DNA from: Halichondria panicea
Lineage: Eukaryota > Porifera > Demospongiae > Suberitida > Halichondriidae
Reading direction: 5' to 3'
Assembly: GCF_963675165.1 (NCBI RefSeq)
Contig: NC_087387.1
Span: 3,089,501 to 3,153,500 of the forward strand
Length of the DNA stretch: 64,000 nucleotides
Shown: piece after piece, positions 45,501 through 57,595 of the stretch
How positions within the stretch are numbered: the first letter of the stretch is position 1
Layout: each line of letters starts with the position of its first letter
Notes under the pieces: generated by a model
Database searches by the model: none
What the model saw: only the letters and a program-made list of their open reading frames with translations
Told to the model about the DNA's origin: nothing
Program-made: the position numbers and the translations under genes

Positions 45501-48500
45501 GTAAAATTCGCCAAATCGCCAAACTTTCCAGTTAAACGCTAGATCCACACAATGACCGTATTATTTTGGTGACCTCTAAGTTGTAATAATCCAATCCCAT
45601 GTTGCATATAATTATCGATTAATCAGTGTGTACTCTCTCTCAGATTTCTGCTGGTAATTTCACGGTGATACCTCAGACATGCCCTGGTGGGTACCATCTA
45701 ACTGAACAGAGGGAGTTCGCTGGCAGTGGTCAAGGAGTTGATATGACTTGTGAATGTCTTGAAAGGACTGAGGTTATTGCATGTGAAGAAGACCAAGACA
45801 GCATCATCGTGAAAGTAAGCAGGAAATTAACATAATTATAAGTATGGTAGTACCCAAGACCAACTCACGCATGAGTGCCGTAAAGTTTGTTATACATATG
45901 TCAGTAGTTCACCTTCAAAATATATCTATTATTTATGTGGGGCCTTGCCTTTTCAAAGGTTATCACAGATTCGCAAATGTTAATAGTAAAAACTTTTATC
46001 CAATTTCTATACAGGATGGCTACTGGGTAGGATACGTCCTAACACAAACACCCAACCTTTTTTTCTACCCCTGTCCACCTCAATACTGCCGTTGTACACA
46101 CAACAGTAGTGTCGGTCCAGATAGATGTGTGTTCAGGTATACTCAAAGCGTCCCAGACCTGCAATGCAATTCACAAAGAGAAGGTAAACCCATCCCATGG
46201 TTGAACATGTGTAAGCTACATAAATCAATGTTTTCGTTTCCAGGCCTGCTCTGTGGCTCATGCAGGAATAATACTGGGGTTAGCGTACTGCTAAACAACT
46301 GCGTCAGTTGCTCAAATGGCTTCATTTGCCTTATAGTAGCGCTTGGTGAGTTATGTACTATATCTACTGTAAGTAGGAATTTTATTTATGTATTGTACGT
46401 TGGTGTGTGTCCAGTATTATCGTCAAACAAAGGATTGGCATTACCATCAAAATACACTCTTTCGTTTAAGCCCCCCCTAGCAAGAGTAGGAAATGTTGCA
46501 GCTATAAGATGTCCTCCTAACCCCATGCATATGGCAGGTTTAATAGTCACTGCATGGCTCGAGTTAGAGTCAGTAGCTGGAACAGCAAACAATTTGCTAG
46601 TATCAGGGGTAGTTGGGCAGAGTCCAACCAACTGCGTGGTAAAGGGTTGGACTCTGCCCAACTATATCAGGAGTACATCAGTATGCAACTCCTAGCACAT
46701 TCCATTCTACATCTAGGACTGAATACCGTAATAGCAGGTAATTTTCGGGGGTCAAAATATTCGTGGCTCGATCAGCAATATTTAGCCATTTGTGGTTTTT
46801 TATTTTCGTGGTTGCTGCTTGCACTGCAGGTAAAGGTAGGTAAGGTCGCTTCATTCATGGGTAAAATATCCGTGGTCCAGTGTTAAACCACGAAAACCAC
46901 GAATATTTTGCCTTACGAAAATTACCTGCTATACGGTAGGTCACTAACACTTGTAGTTGTGTAAACTGTACGTTAGCCATGAATAAAATTAAATGTGGGC
47001 TGGAGGCACAAACCACACTTGTCTAATATCATTTTAACTAATTAACCGCTACACCTACGCACCCACTTTTAAGGCCTGAAAGTGACGTGATATGACATAC
47101 TTGTATCGTAAGGTGGTTTACACTACAACTGCCACAGTTGGATACTCCTCTTAATGTACTCCTGCTAGTATACTAACAATAATTATAGCTAGAAATCGAT
47201 GGTACTAGCATGCATTTTTATTTTGCGGAAGACACTTATCCAGTAAGTAAAGTACATTAATTAGCAGTCAGGGGGGCGTATTTTCCAAACAAATTTAAGC
47301 CCCCCCCCCATTATTTTTAGGCTAGCATTTTACGCAAAACAGAGAGGTATATTTTCGAGTGCGCACAGTAAACCAACTATATGTATCAACCCTGCCATCT
47401 CTACTGAGACCCAGATAAGTTACAAACCAGTTTTCGTATTCTGCAGTTGTGTTGGATATGGCAGTATTTGTTTTCATCACACTGGTGGATTGGCCAATCA
47501 CGGAGTGGCTGTATCCTTTCATCTTTTATGTACAGGTATTTGCTTGATTAGTGCAAGTAACACAACATAGTAATGAATGTTTACCTTCATTGCTCAGGTT
47601 ATTCCTTTTGTATCACGCTACTTTCCTGAGAGTTTTGAAACACTTGGTGTTTACGTGAGTGCTAGTGTGTGATCGAGGATGTAACAGTTTACATTTGTGT
47701 TTTCACAGCTGACGTACGTTCAAAGTGCTGTTGGATTTTATTTTGTGTACGACTTTTGCCTTCTGGAAAATCTACCCCCATTGGCGTCTTATGCACTCCG
47801 CTATCTTCCTTTCTTCACGGCACTCGTAGCTATATCTTCAGTAATAATTATAAGGTAGAGCGTAACTATATAATTATGTGGTGACTGTTTGCAAGATTAT
47901 TTATCACAGAAAACTTCTTCGGATTAAATCGCTTAAGTATCATGGATTCTGGTTGATCCTTCTTCTACTGTATCCCCAGCTGGTCAACACGTCCCTAACT
48001 CTCCTTAACTGTCCGGAGCTGATAAACTCAAGTGGCTCTATAAAAACAGTAAGCTTAGCTTCCTTGACCGTTTTGACAATGATTATTATGTTATGTTATA
48101 TAATTATTGCATGTGTGCTTTATTCTCAGAGATGGTTCATAGATCCAAGTGTGCAGTGTTTTGTTGGATGGCACATTCCTCTCTTTCTCTTCGCAATCTT
48201 CATATTATCACTCTGCTGTATTAGTGTTGTTGTTCTTCTTATATTTATCTACAAGGTAGGTTCCTCCAAGGTTCGTGTAGTATACGTAAATCGTATCTAG
48301 GTTCAAACACTGTAGTAAGTACTGTGAATCCAGGCCACTTTTATTCTAGATATTAACATAGATCTATAACTCAGTGTAAACCAGTCGTTAAATCTGCTAA
48401 ACATATAATTTGATTCTGAGCAATTTGCACACTCAGAAACCAAAGTTTTCAGAAGACATTATTGCTTCCATGGTTAAACCATTGAATGAGAGCACTCAAT

Positions 48501-49145
48501 GGTGGGCCGCAATTGAGCTTGGGCGAAGATTGTTGTTGCCACTGCTAGTAGTTGTTTTCCCTCTGAATACAGTAAGTGAATTCACAATTCAATGTGTGTT
48601 TCGGGTGCATGGTTAGTATTAACGATTTGTTACTTTATTTTATCAGGTGTACGTGGTTCTCCTCCTCATTACTGTTCTCTCAACAACCTCGTTCTTTTTA
48701 CCTTACAAATCGTTCCTGTCTAATTCAGTGGAAATAATTCTGCTCATAAATGTGACTGTGTTAATGCTTTTGGATGCAACTCCATCAATTAGAGAGGCGT
48801 TGTTTACATTTTCTGAAAAAAGTGATGTGAGCCCTATCAGTTGGCTACTGTTTTCTGTTTACTATCTTCCCATCTTACTCTTTATCGCTATTCTAGTTGG
48901 GGACATTGCACACAGAATTGCTAGGTAAGTTTATAAGTAGCCAATCTCTTGCTCACTGAAATTATTTCTGTAGGAAATTAAATTCTGCTGCTGACAGTAG
49001 AGATAAAGATAAAGAATCGATACCTTCAAAACGTCAAGTAGTCCAACCTCCGGCTACCACATTAGTGGTAGTTATAACTGATTCTGATAATCAAGATGAA
49101 GGTGAAGGAACTGTGTTGGAAAGTTCTATAAATGTAGTATTATGA
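42558..49145 (+). CDS. Large surface protein: beta-helix-like ectodomain plus Cys cluster and multi-pass membrane region
   Basis: Twenty-one exons: 42558-43063, 43162-43769, 43821-43974, 44044-44152, 44205-44350, 44409-44532, 44599-44741, 44800-44890, 44949-45059, 45170-45334, 45644-45814, 46015-46183, 46244-46345, 47447-47535, 47598-47654, 47709-47854, 47910-48048, 48130-48255, 48437-48571, 48647-48924, 48974-49145. The product is 1246 aa. A signal peptide is followed by ~700 residues with repeated 'sxCxFxNN...GGGxx' turns typical of right-handed parallel beta-helices (for example 'LSNCQFINNRA', 'FKQCNFVNNTGFSGGGVY'). Next comes a Cys-rich stretch with 'TCPGGYHLT', 'CPPQYCRC' and 'LLCGSCRNNTGVSVLLNNCV'. 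Exons 13-20 then contain about eight hydrophobic segments, and the tail is short and charged. This plan recalls expanded invertebrate/sponge receptor-like families of unknown function. Adhesion or sensing is a guess. Confidence 0.85.
46611..46663. repeat. Perfect 19-bp hairpin
   Basis: AGTTGGGCAGAGTCCAACC and its exact reverse complement are separated by 15 bases, in intron 13 of the beta-helix gene. A single arm with one change occurs near 21870. Confidence 0.85.
46724..46938. mobile_element. AGCGGGTA-family MITE
   Basis: TACCGTAATAGCAGGTAATT at the left mirrors AATTACCTGCTATACGGTA at the right. The interior has ATTTTCGTGG/CCACGAAAAC repeats. It is 215 bp, non-coding, and lies in intron 13 of the beta-helix gene. 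Confidence 0.85.
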
Positions 49146-49481
49146 TTTTTAGCGTGCAGTTAAATGATATGTTTTTTCACATTTTTCATTGTGGGCACGT
49201 ACCTATATATAAGTATAATAATTATATTGAACTTAAATCGGCCCTTCTAAGCTCTAAATAATAGTAAGCATAATTATGCAGGCTTCTATATACTATAATT
49301 ATGTGTGCATGCCCTAGACATAATTAACGACTGATTTATTCATCAATCAGATTCAACAATGGTTTAGAGTAAACGTCTCAAAATATACCTTATTCACTGA
49401 AAATTGTGTCTGTTGCTAATGGTGCTTATCATTACGAGATGTTCTGATGTTGGTGACTGAGAGCATGTGTAGGTAACAGTT

Positions 49482-49644
49482 TAGCCTCGTTCCCAGGTCG
49501 AGTTGTCTCCAAAATAATGCTTAGGTTGCCACTAGGCCCAGGGAAGATTGGATCTGGGCGTGATTATAATTAGTATTCGCTGAATTCCAATGGCTATAGT
49601 AGTCTAAGTTGGTGACCAAATAACTCGGCCTGGGAACGAGGCTA
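49482..49644. mobile_element. TAGCCTCG MITE with 9-bp target duplication
   Basis: The ends TAGCCTCGTTCCCAGG and CCTGGGAACGAGGCTA are perfect inverted repeats. They are flanked by GTAACAGTT at 49473-49481 and 49645-49653. The 9-bp duplication fits a Mutator-type (MULE) element. It lies just upstream of the first PLC gene, and the matching place before the second copy (GTAGGTAACATG near 53091) lacks it. Confidence 0.9.
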
Positions 49645-49889
49645 GTAACAGTTGTGCTTTAAGTACATAATTTATATCTAATGTACACATAGAATCAATG
49701 AATATTGTATGGTATAATTTTGGTATGGGTATTCCACTAGCACTCTGGCTGTTATTTAATAGCATTGCATGTGACACAATAAGGATACAAATGTAAAATG
49801 ATATCTACCCACTTACATCAACAGCTAGCTAGACATCTATATAGTAAGTTGCTGAGTCTTTCAATATTATCTTGATCTGAAGCAGCAGT

Positions 49890-51595
49890 ATGTTATCAAC
49901 AAGTGTTGCTCTTATACTTATTCTACTGTTGTGCTCTGAGTCTCATGGTTCAGGTAAGTGCTATTATTGTACACAGCTTGACCAGAGCAGTTTATGTTGA
50001 ATATAATAACTTATTGCTTCAAATTTGTTTTACTGTTTAATTAATAGATACATGTAGGTAGCTACCATTGCTGCTGGATATACATAATTATAGTACATAC
50101 AGTGGTTGGGTTGTATGCTGTAGTAAATCTGGCAATATGAAGCGTAGCCTTATAGATCTAGTTTAACTAAAACGAAAGTGATGGATCACAATTAAGTTTC
50201 ACATTATATAATTATAGGGCCCGGCTGGCCGGTCGGGGTTAACTCCCTATATATGTTGTTGGTACTGCCTGTGTTTACTTCAACTGCATGTGTGCATGTA
50301 TACGTACATATAGAACTGCATCCATAATTATTAGAACTGCATCCATAATTATAACATGCCGTAGCCTGCATGTATATGCATTGTGTACTGCGGAGTTATT
50401 CATGTTGAATAAACAGAGATATAATAACTGTAATTTTATGATAATAGGAACAACAGCGTGCAATAACCTTTCAGAGCTTTGTGAGCTGAGATTCAACCAA
50501 GTCAGCTTTGTTGGTACTCATAATTCTGGGTCTGGCTTTGATGGTCGTCTACGAAGATGTGACGGTGAAATGGTAGATAGTTGCATATGGCGGAACCAAG
50601 ACCTGAACATTACTGCACAATTGAACTTGGGAGTTCGATTCCTTGAAATTGATTTATGTCTGTTACAAGAAGACTGTAATTCTACTGTATACGGTGATAC
50701 AGGAAACTCGTCTCTATTCACATGCTATGCAAGGCACAATGTCTTTTCATATGCCGGTCCTGTTGCAAGACTTTTCCAGCAAGTAAACGACTGGATGATT
50801 TGCAACCCACAAGAAGTGATTGGACTTTACTTTCCTAATGAAGTTCCTGATGGACAAAAAACAGAGATTATCTCGGAGCTAAAAATTATTCTTGAAAGAA
50901 TGTGGTTTCATAGTAACAAAAACACGTCTGGTGACTCGTCGGTGTACATGAGTACACACTATAACACTCAAGGAGAGTGGCCAACCCTTTCTCAAGCAAT
51001 ATTGTCAAATGAACGAATTTTTGTTTTTATAGATTCCAACTTGACGAGTGGTGAACATACATCAGGCATGCTCTGGAATCATCCCTCCATTTTCTCAACT
51101 TACATTAAGCCTAATCAAGATAATAATGAATGTAATGATCGTCTTCTCGACTTGGCTGATCGTTGCAATACAACTGAAGATATTTTGATAGAAGCTGGAG
51201 TTACTCTTGGTATTTGCATTTTCACAGGTCAGGATAACTGTAACGTTATTCTTCCAAATGCCACATTGAAATGCTACAACCGACGAATTGGGAAAACAGT
51301 TAATGTTGTCGCAGTTGACTTTCCTGAACTAGGCACTTCAACTGTTTTTGATATTGTGGCTCTACTGAACCGAAACAACATTGATATGTACAGACCCTCA
51401 CCAGTAGTAACTGCTACAACTTCTTTAGAAACATTATCAACATTGGCTTCTTTCAACATTACGTACAGATCCTCACCAGTAACTGCTACAACTTTAGAAT
51501 CAACGTCAACATTGGCTTCCTCCGCTGCTTTCAACATATTATCTTTCAAATTGATGAGCATTGTCTGTTTAGTGTTTTTCCTTTCCTATTCGTAA
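49890..51595 (+). CDS. PI-PLC X-domain protein, copy 1
   Basis: Exons 49890-49953 (signal peptide) and 50448-51595 give 403 aa. The X-domain catalytic-type histidines are H46 in 'SFVGTHNSGS' and H118 in 'TCYARHN', with 'LGVRFLEIDL' between them. The fold matches the single-domain PLCXD/bacterial PI-PLC class, not the multi-domain animal PLCs. A Ser/Thr-rich stalk with two imperfect 'SPVTATTLE' repeats precedes a C-terminal hydrophobic tail, so it should be membrane- or GPI-anchored and extracellular. Several N-glycosylation sequons are present. Its neighbour at 53353 is a tandem duplicate. Substrate (phosphoinositide or GPI) is not known. Confidence 0.88.
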
Positions 51596-53352
51596 CTGTG
51601 AGTCTGCGTTCTTGTAATAATTATGTATACATGTAGATATTAATTTTATTTAGCTGTGTCCACTACTTTAATTCTTGATCTCGTTCTATACTAATGTCAG
51701 ACTCATATCTCAGATACTATTATCTATAGCTCTAAGTGAGTGAGTCAGTTTGGAGTGCCACGTTACAGCTGGATGAGTCATCGAAATACCAGCTTGTTTT
51801 GAAGCAAAATTAGATCGTGAATCAGCTTGTGTCGGAATTGCGAGTAAAAGCGAAAAGTATTGCAGAGGTATTTTCTATCTATACTATGCCTCCTACCCAT
51901 ATTTGTGGAGGTTCAAATCGTTAGCTTAAATTAGATCTGCTGAAGATAGCTGAACGAGCAAAAAATTTGCTGGACGTCTCAGTAGCTAGACATGCTAGAG
52001 ATCTATATGCAGTTTTATGTTGCTGATCAATAGGCCAATAGGCCCTGATAAATTATTCTTTTTTCCCCCCATTCTACAAAATTACGCTCTGTGTGTGTGT
52101 GGGTAGAGTGTTACAACTGCTCAAGGATCGATCGATGAAGTGCAAGTAAGAATTCTATAGACTTCTAGTCAGGATCGCAAATTGTGGATGCAAAATAATG
52201 CTTTGTTATAGGCCACTTTTAGTTGCCATACATGTTTCAAATCATACATGTTTCAAATCAACCTCCCTCCTACTTTTACTTGCCCCTAAATTTAGTCATT
52301 ATATTTATATATTGCTGATGTCAGCCATTATTTGAGGTCAAAGTTGTGTTTTTTTGCTGAATAATACAGATATTCTATGTGCTTCAATTGATACACTTAG
52401 GGCCCGAGACAATCAGAGGAGTACCGTAATTGATGTAATTACAGCACCACTCTAATTATACAAAATTCGAAATTTTCGACCATATATAGCACCCTATAAA
52501 TTCATTTGTTTTATGTACGTATAGTATCACAAAATAAATTGTTTTTCTGCCGCTGTAATTACATCAATTACAGTGCATATACCTGTGGTAAATGACATCA
52601 GACATCAGGAATAATGAAGGCCTCCCTCCCCCATTAGAGTCCAGCTTGCATTAATATCATCTGAAACATGTTAGCAACAATGAATGTCCTTGACATTGTG
52701 ACAGTGCATGCATAGCAAAATTAGTATACCATGATACTCTACTTAGTAGTTAGCTCTGCACTATAACGCTAACTATTGGTATAGCTGCAAAAGTGAAGGA
52801 AGAGCGTAAGCTGCACTGTTTCATGAGAATGTGGCAGCCATTAATTATGGACTTCGAATCCTTTTAGCAACAATCATTGTCGATTATTTCACACTTTTTT
52901 GCAAATGTAAATTGTACTATACATGTGTGTATTGAACCATGAATGGTTTCAAAACAGTTAGTCCCCCCCTTCTTACTTCAAAACCAGAGTCTTACGCAAA
53001 ACGGGGGGGGGGGGGTTAGTTTCTCAAAGTCCAATTCACTGAAAGTTGGTCTGTTGCCTAAGGTGTTTATGGTCATCAATGAGGGATGTGTAGGTAACAT
53101 GTACATCTGGGAATTAGAGTAATGCATAAGGGAATTCATTTGCATATATAGATGTGAGACTCTGTGAAGTCTGGCAGACCCGCAGATTCTAGAATCAATG
53201 AATATTGTAATTCAGTGTGGGTATTCCCGCTTGTTTACTCTGATTGTTATTCATAGCATTGCATGTGACACCATACAAATGTAATATGATATCTAGTTTG
53301 TGCATCTAGCTAGCTATAGTTGCTGAGACTTTGAGATCATCCCTAAAGCAGT
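51596..53352. other. Spacer between the PLC copies with dispersed repeats
   Basis: It contains repeat-family blocks at 52085-52330 (GTTACAACTGCTCAAGGATC, CTTCTAGTCAGGATC) and 52735-52935. An inverted pair, GTACCGTAATTGATGTAATTACAG (52422) versus CTGTAATTACATCAATTACAGTG (52551), is present. A G11 run lies near 53005. The part from about 53030 is paralogous to the promoter side of copy 1. Confidence 0.6.
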
Positions 53353-55366
53353 ATGTTTTCAACAAGTGTTGCTCTTATTATTCTACTGTTGTGCTCTGAG
53401 CATGGTTCAGGTAAGTGCGGGCTTAGATAGCACTATAAATAGGTAGCACCAACAGGGCCACACACACAGCTCAGCCTGAGCAAATGATGCATGTCGAAGC
53501 CAGATAAAAATAATTATATTGATTCCCACAATTGTTACTGTCTATACATAGATCTAGCTAAACTAGATTGCTGCTGTATAGTGCTATCCTGCAGTGAATT
53601 AATCGTACTTATCACTCATCATGCTTTATAGTAGATCTGTATGCATGACAGTCATTAAACGAAACTGCAGGCATGCATGAGTTTCACAATAATATTCAGG
53701 TAGTGTAAATGTATTTATGCAGCTATGCTTGAGACAAAAATAAACACTGTAATTGGAACAAGAATTGTTTGGCATACAAGTCATTCAGGCAGGCCCTTTT
53801 ATATATAGGAGATTAAACACCTGTTTGGCAGTTCAACCTCACATTAGCAGCGGGTAATTTCGTTGGTGTAAATTTTCGTATGAACTACCCAATTTAGGAT
53901 TCTAAATGTTTGTGCAGCTCAAGAATAGACAGTAGTGACGTAGATTCTATTGCGCAAAAATAATTTTTAGATTATTACATGTACTAAAAAAAATACGAAA
54001 TTTCCCCCATACGAAAATAACCCGCCATACGGTATATAGGGATAATGAGTCTATAATTGGATTACATAGGTCCCATGTCGATACTTAATACTGATACACG
54101 GCAAGCATATGCACGTGGAAACTTTTCGCTGTAGATTATCCGATGCATCATGAATTGTAATCACCCTATTGTTGTTTGTGTTCCAGTGTTTACAAATCAC
54201 TGTGTAGCTAGAACTAATAATATAAACTACAATGCCATGCATAGCCTGTATGCCTGTGCATTGTCTTATACTACAGAATTTTTGATACCTATATAGGAAC
54301 AATGGCGTGCAACAACCTTTCCGAGCTTTGTGAGCTGAGATTCAACCAAGTCAGCTTTGTTGGTACTCATAATTCTGGGTCTGGCTTTGATGGTCGTCTA
54401 CGAAGATGTGACGGTGAAATGGTAGGTAGTTGCATATGGCGGAACCAAGACCTGAACATTACTGCACAATTGAACTTGGGAGTTCGATTCCTTGAAATTG
54501 ATTTATGTCTGTTACAAGAAGACTGTAATTCTACTGTATACGGTGATACAGGAAACTCGTCTCTATTCACATGCTATGCAAGGCACAATGTCTTTTCATA
54601 TGCCGGTCCTGTTGTAAGACTTTTCCAGCAAGTAAACGACTGGATGATTTGCAACCCACAAGAAGTAATTGGACTTTACTTTCCAAATGAAGCTCCTGAT
54701 GGACAAAAAACAGAGATTATCTCGGAGCTAAAAATTATTCTTGAAAGAATGTGGTTTCATAGTAACAAAAACACGTCTGGTGACTCGTCGGTGTACATGA
54801 GTACACACTATAACACTCAAGGAGAGTGGCCAACCCTTTCTCAAGCAATATCGTCAAATGAACGAATTTTTGTTTTTATAGATTCCAACTTGACGAGTGG
54901 TGAACATACATCAGGCATGCTCTGGAATCATCCCTCCATTTTCTCAACTTACATGAAACCTAATCAAGATAATAATGAATGTAAAGATCGTCTTCTCGAC
55001 TTGGCTGATCGTTGCAATGCAACTGAAGATATTTTGATAGAAGCTGGAGTTACTCTTGGTATTTGCATTTTCACAGGTCAGGATAACTGTAATGTTATTC
55101 TTCCAAATGCCACATTGAAATGCTACAACCGACGAATTGGGAAAACAGTTAATGTTGTCGCAGTTGACTTTCCTGAACTAGGCACTTCAACTGTTTTTGA
55201 TGTTGTGGCTTTGCTGAACCAAAACAACATTGATATGTACGGATCCTCACCAGTAACTGCTACAACTTCTTTAGAAACAATGACTTCCTCTGCTGCTTTC
55301 AACATATTATCGTTTGGATTGATGAGCATTATCTGTTTAGTGTTTGGTTTTCTTTTCTATTTGTAA
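53353..55366 (+). CDS. PI-PLC X-domain protein, copy 2
   Basis: Exons 53353-53410 and 54297-55366 give 375 aa. The protein matches copy 1 apart from about a dozen substitutions in the X domain and a shorter stalk (one SPVTATT block). The GTHNS and CYARHN motifs are intact, and the hydrophobic C-terminal tail is kept. The coding exon is far more alike between copies than the intron. The intron carries a private MITE (53847-54034), suggesting either recent conversion of exon 2 or strong constraint. Function as for copy 1. Confidence 0.88.
53847..54034. mobile_element. AGCGGGTA-family MITE in PLC copy 2 intron
   Basis: The left end GCAGCGGGTAATTTCG and right end CGAAAATAACCCGCCATACGGTA-type sequence are inverted. 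It is absent from the intron of copy 1. Confidence 0.7.
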
Positions 55367-55584
55367 CTGTGAGTCAGAGTCTGCGTTCTTGTAATAATTA
55401 TGTATAGACATCTACAACATAATTTTTTTTAGCTATTCTAAGGCTCCACTATTAATGTCTCAACAACTTATTAATCCTTGATCTCTACTATTGCCAGCTT
55501 GTTTCGAAGCAATGATTACATCTTGTTTCACAGTGAAACAGCCATCCAATCTGAATGGCTCCTTTAATTGCTTGCTGCATTGCA

Positions 55585-55780
55585 AAACTAGGGTACTGTG
55601 GTTATAGCACTCATGTGTGTTATAGTTGATCACTAGTCTAGACCTTTCGCTCAAGTCAGCAACTTCCATTCCACATGCATGCAAACTAGGGTACTGTGGT
55701 TATAGCACTCATGTGTGTTATAGTTGATCACTAGTCTAGACCTTTCGCTCAAGTCAGCAACTTCCATTCCACATGCATGC
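55585..55780. repeat. 98-bp direct tandem duplication
   Basis: Two essentially identical units start AAACTAGGGTACTGTGGTTA at 55585 and 55683 and end at CACATGCATGC. Confidence 0.95.
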
Positions 55781-56183
55781 AAACTGTGTTTATAGCCATA
55801 CTGCCCACCAATTATCCCATAAGAGCAGCACTGAAATTCTCATGTACACTTACTATATATACTCTTCAGTGCTGCTTTTGTGGGGACATGCGTATATATA
55901 CGTGCCTACAACATATTCAGACGAGTTAAGGTGGGAGGAAGTATGGCTAAGTTGCTCAACACAGTTCATGGAATTGAAATTGCTGACATAAAAATGATTC
56001 AATGTTCCTCCCGTATTTTCAAAAGGAGAAGAGCCAGTGAAGGAGGTTGTAATTAAAGAGCTGAAGGTATACATGTAGTGAAGTGGGTATAATAATAAAG
56101 TAGTGATAATAAATGGAAGGGCATCTAGAGAAGCTAGATTAAGAATGCGATATCACTTATGTATATTGGTGAATAATAATTAT

Positions 56184-56273
56184 GGATCTCCGACGGTATT
56201 CGCCACCTTGGATTTGGTTGATTCTGGCTGTGTGTGACGTGGCAACTCCAAGGTGGAATACCATTAGAGATCC
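56184..56273. mobile_element. Short foldback element
   Basis: GGATCTCCGACGGTATTCGC...CACCTTGGA is mirrored by TCCAAGGTGGAATACCATTAGAGATCC, with a loop of about 34 bases. Confidence 0.65.
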
Positions 56274-56584
56274 AATCATTGCATGGTAGTCTATATAATA
56301 AAAGTGGAAAGATGCACTTTAATTATGCTGCTCTATATCCACAGAGAAACATCAAGGACTATAGGCTATTCGCACATGACTGTGTACTGTACTGAGCAGT
56401 TAATAACACCAGCGACACAAAGGATGACATTGGCACAAGTGAAATTGATTAATAATGCTATTTACATAGTGCATCTCAAACAAGAAGCTCTCTCTTCAAT
56501 TGTAAACTTACACTGTAAACTTAGTTACTTAATCGAGGAAACCTCCACCTGAGGATCATCCCAACTGCATGTAGCTAAGAGAAC

Positions 56585-56860
56585 AGCATTTTTGGCACTT
56601 GTAAGACCACATCGCCACCTAGAATACGCTGCACCTGTCTAGCTGGTTCCCACACAAGAAAAGGATATTACAACACATTTCAGAAATGATCTGCCAAAAT
56701 TGAAATGGTTACTAGCAAAATGCAAATCATTGCTGGAACAATTCGTATGATTGAATGTCGTCTCATTAAGATGGAACAATGAAAGAGATGGAAGAGAACT
56801 TTGCCATTATAATTATGTATAAGAGTCGACGAAACAAATGTATTAGTTTGTAAACATGTG
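56585..56860 (+). pseudogene. Decayed LINE reverse-transcriptase C-terminal relic
   Basis: In one frame 'ALVRPHRHLEYAAPV' is followed by a stop. After a frame change 'AKIEMVTSKMQIIAG' appears, then 'SLRWNNERDGRELCHYN'. These recall the 'LVRPxLEYASxVW...IExVQRRAARxV...LxWxxLExRR' order after the RT catalytic core of CR1/jockey-type LINEs. Several stops and shifts are present, so it is not functional. Confidence 0.5.
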
Positions 56861-57595
56861 TATAAAGGTAAACTCCTGTAAGTCATTAGTTAGCTGTTTT
56901 AATGGTATGCATTAAATCACACTTACATTTAGGAAAAATCTTTTTATATCTAAACAACGATAACTAATAATGAGTAAATTACCAGAATATACATTGTTCA
57001 AAGTATGGCCCGCGAGACTAAGTAGGTGGTGGGAGAACCTCCATTTATTTAGCAATGTGAAAAATTGCTAATATTGGTCGGGGGGGGGAAACCAAGCAGG
57101 CGAGAGCAGAACTCCAATCCATTACAACGTCATTCACGTCATTAGGAGCACTCTCATCTGCTTCTGTTCACATGTAGACTACGTTTTTTTTCCTATGCTA
57201 TTTTGTGGTTTTTCTGGCCAATACTAGATCTAGCACTTTGCTAGTAGGGTGATGACCATTTTAGGGGAGTGAAACAATTGATTGATCAGTACAGTCCAGA
57301 GACAGAGCTAGAGATCAGAAGCCTTATTCAGTTCTGGGGAAGAGGCGTGACTTGCGAGACGGCCTAGGGGTCGAAGTTTAATAGTTTTGTAGGCGTATTT
57401 TTATGTTCTGTTTCAGTACAATATTAATACAGAGCGCTAGCTAGATCATATCAATAGTGCTAGTGCAGTACAGTGCATCTCGATTGTCGGTCTCTAGTAT
57501 TATAAAACTGTAACCCCAGTTTTTCATTTGGACGAGAGCGTTAAGGTACATACGTAGGTCCAGCTACACTGAACCTTAGGCCGGCCTTGTAGGAG

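Larger units (their letters stand above)
55367..57595. other. Spacer after PLC copy 2
   Basis: Besides the repeats and the reverse-transcriptase relic listed separately, an exon-like open stretch reads NVPPVFSKGEEPVKEVVIKE near 56002-56068. It ends at a GTATAC donor-like site, but nothing joins it. No other gene is supported. Confidence 0.45.

Noticed and set aside
45251-45535. Open frame running past exon 10 of the beta-helix gene
   Set aside because: A good donor (CCT|GTGAGT) at 45334 and a matching acceptor at 45643 show the rest is intron.
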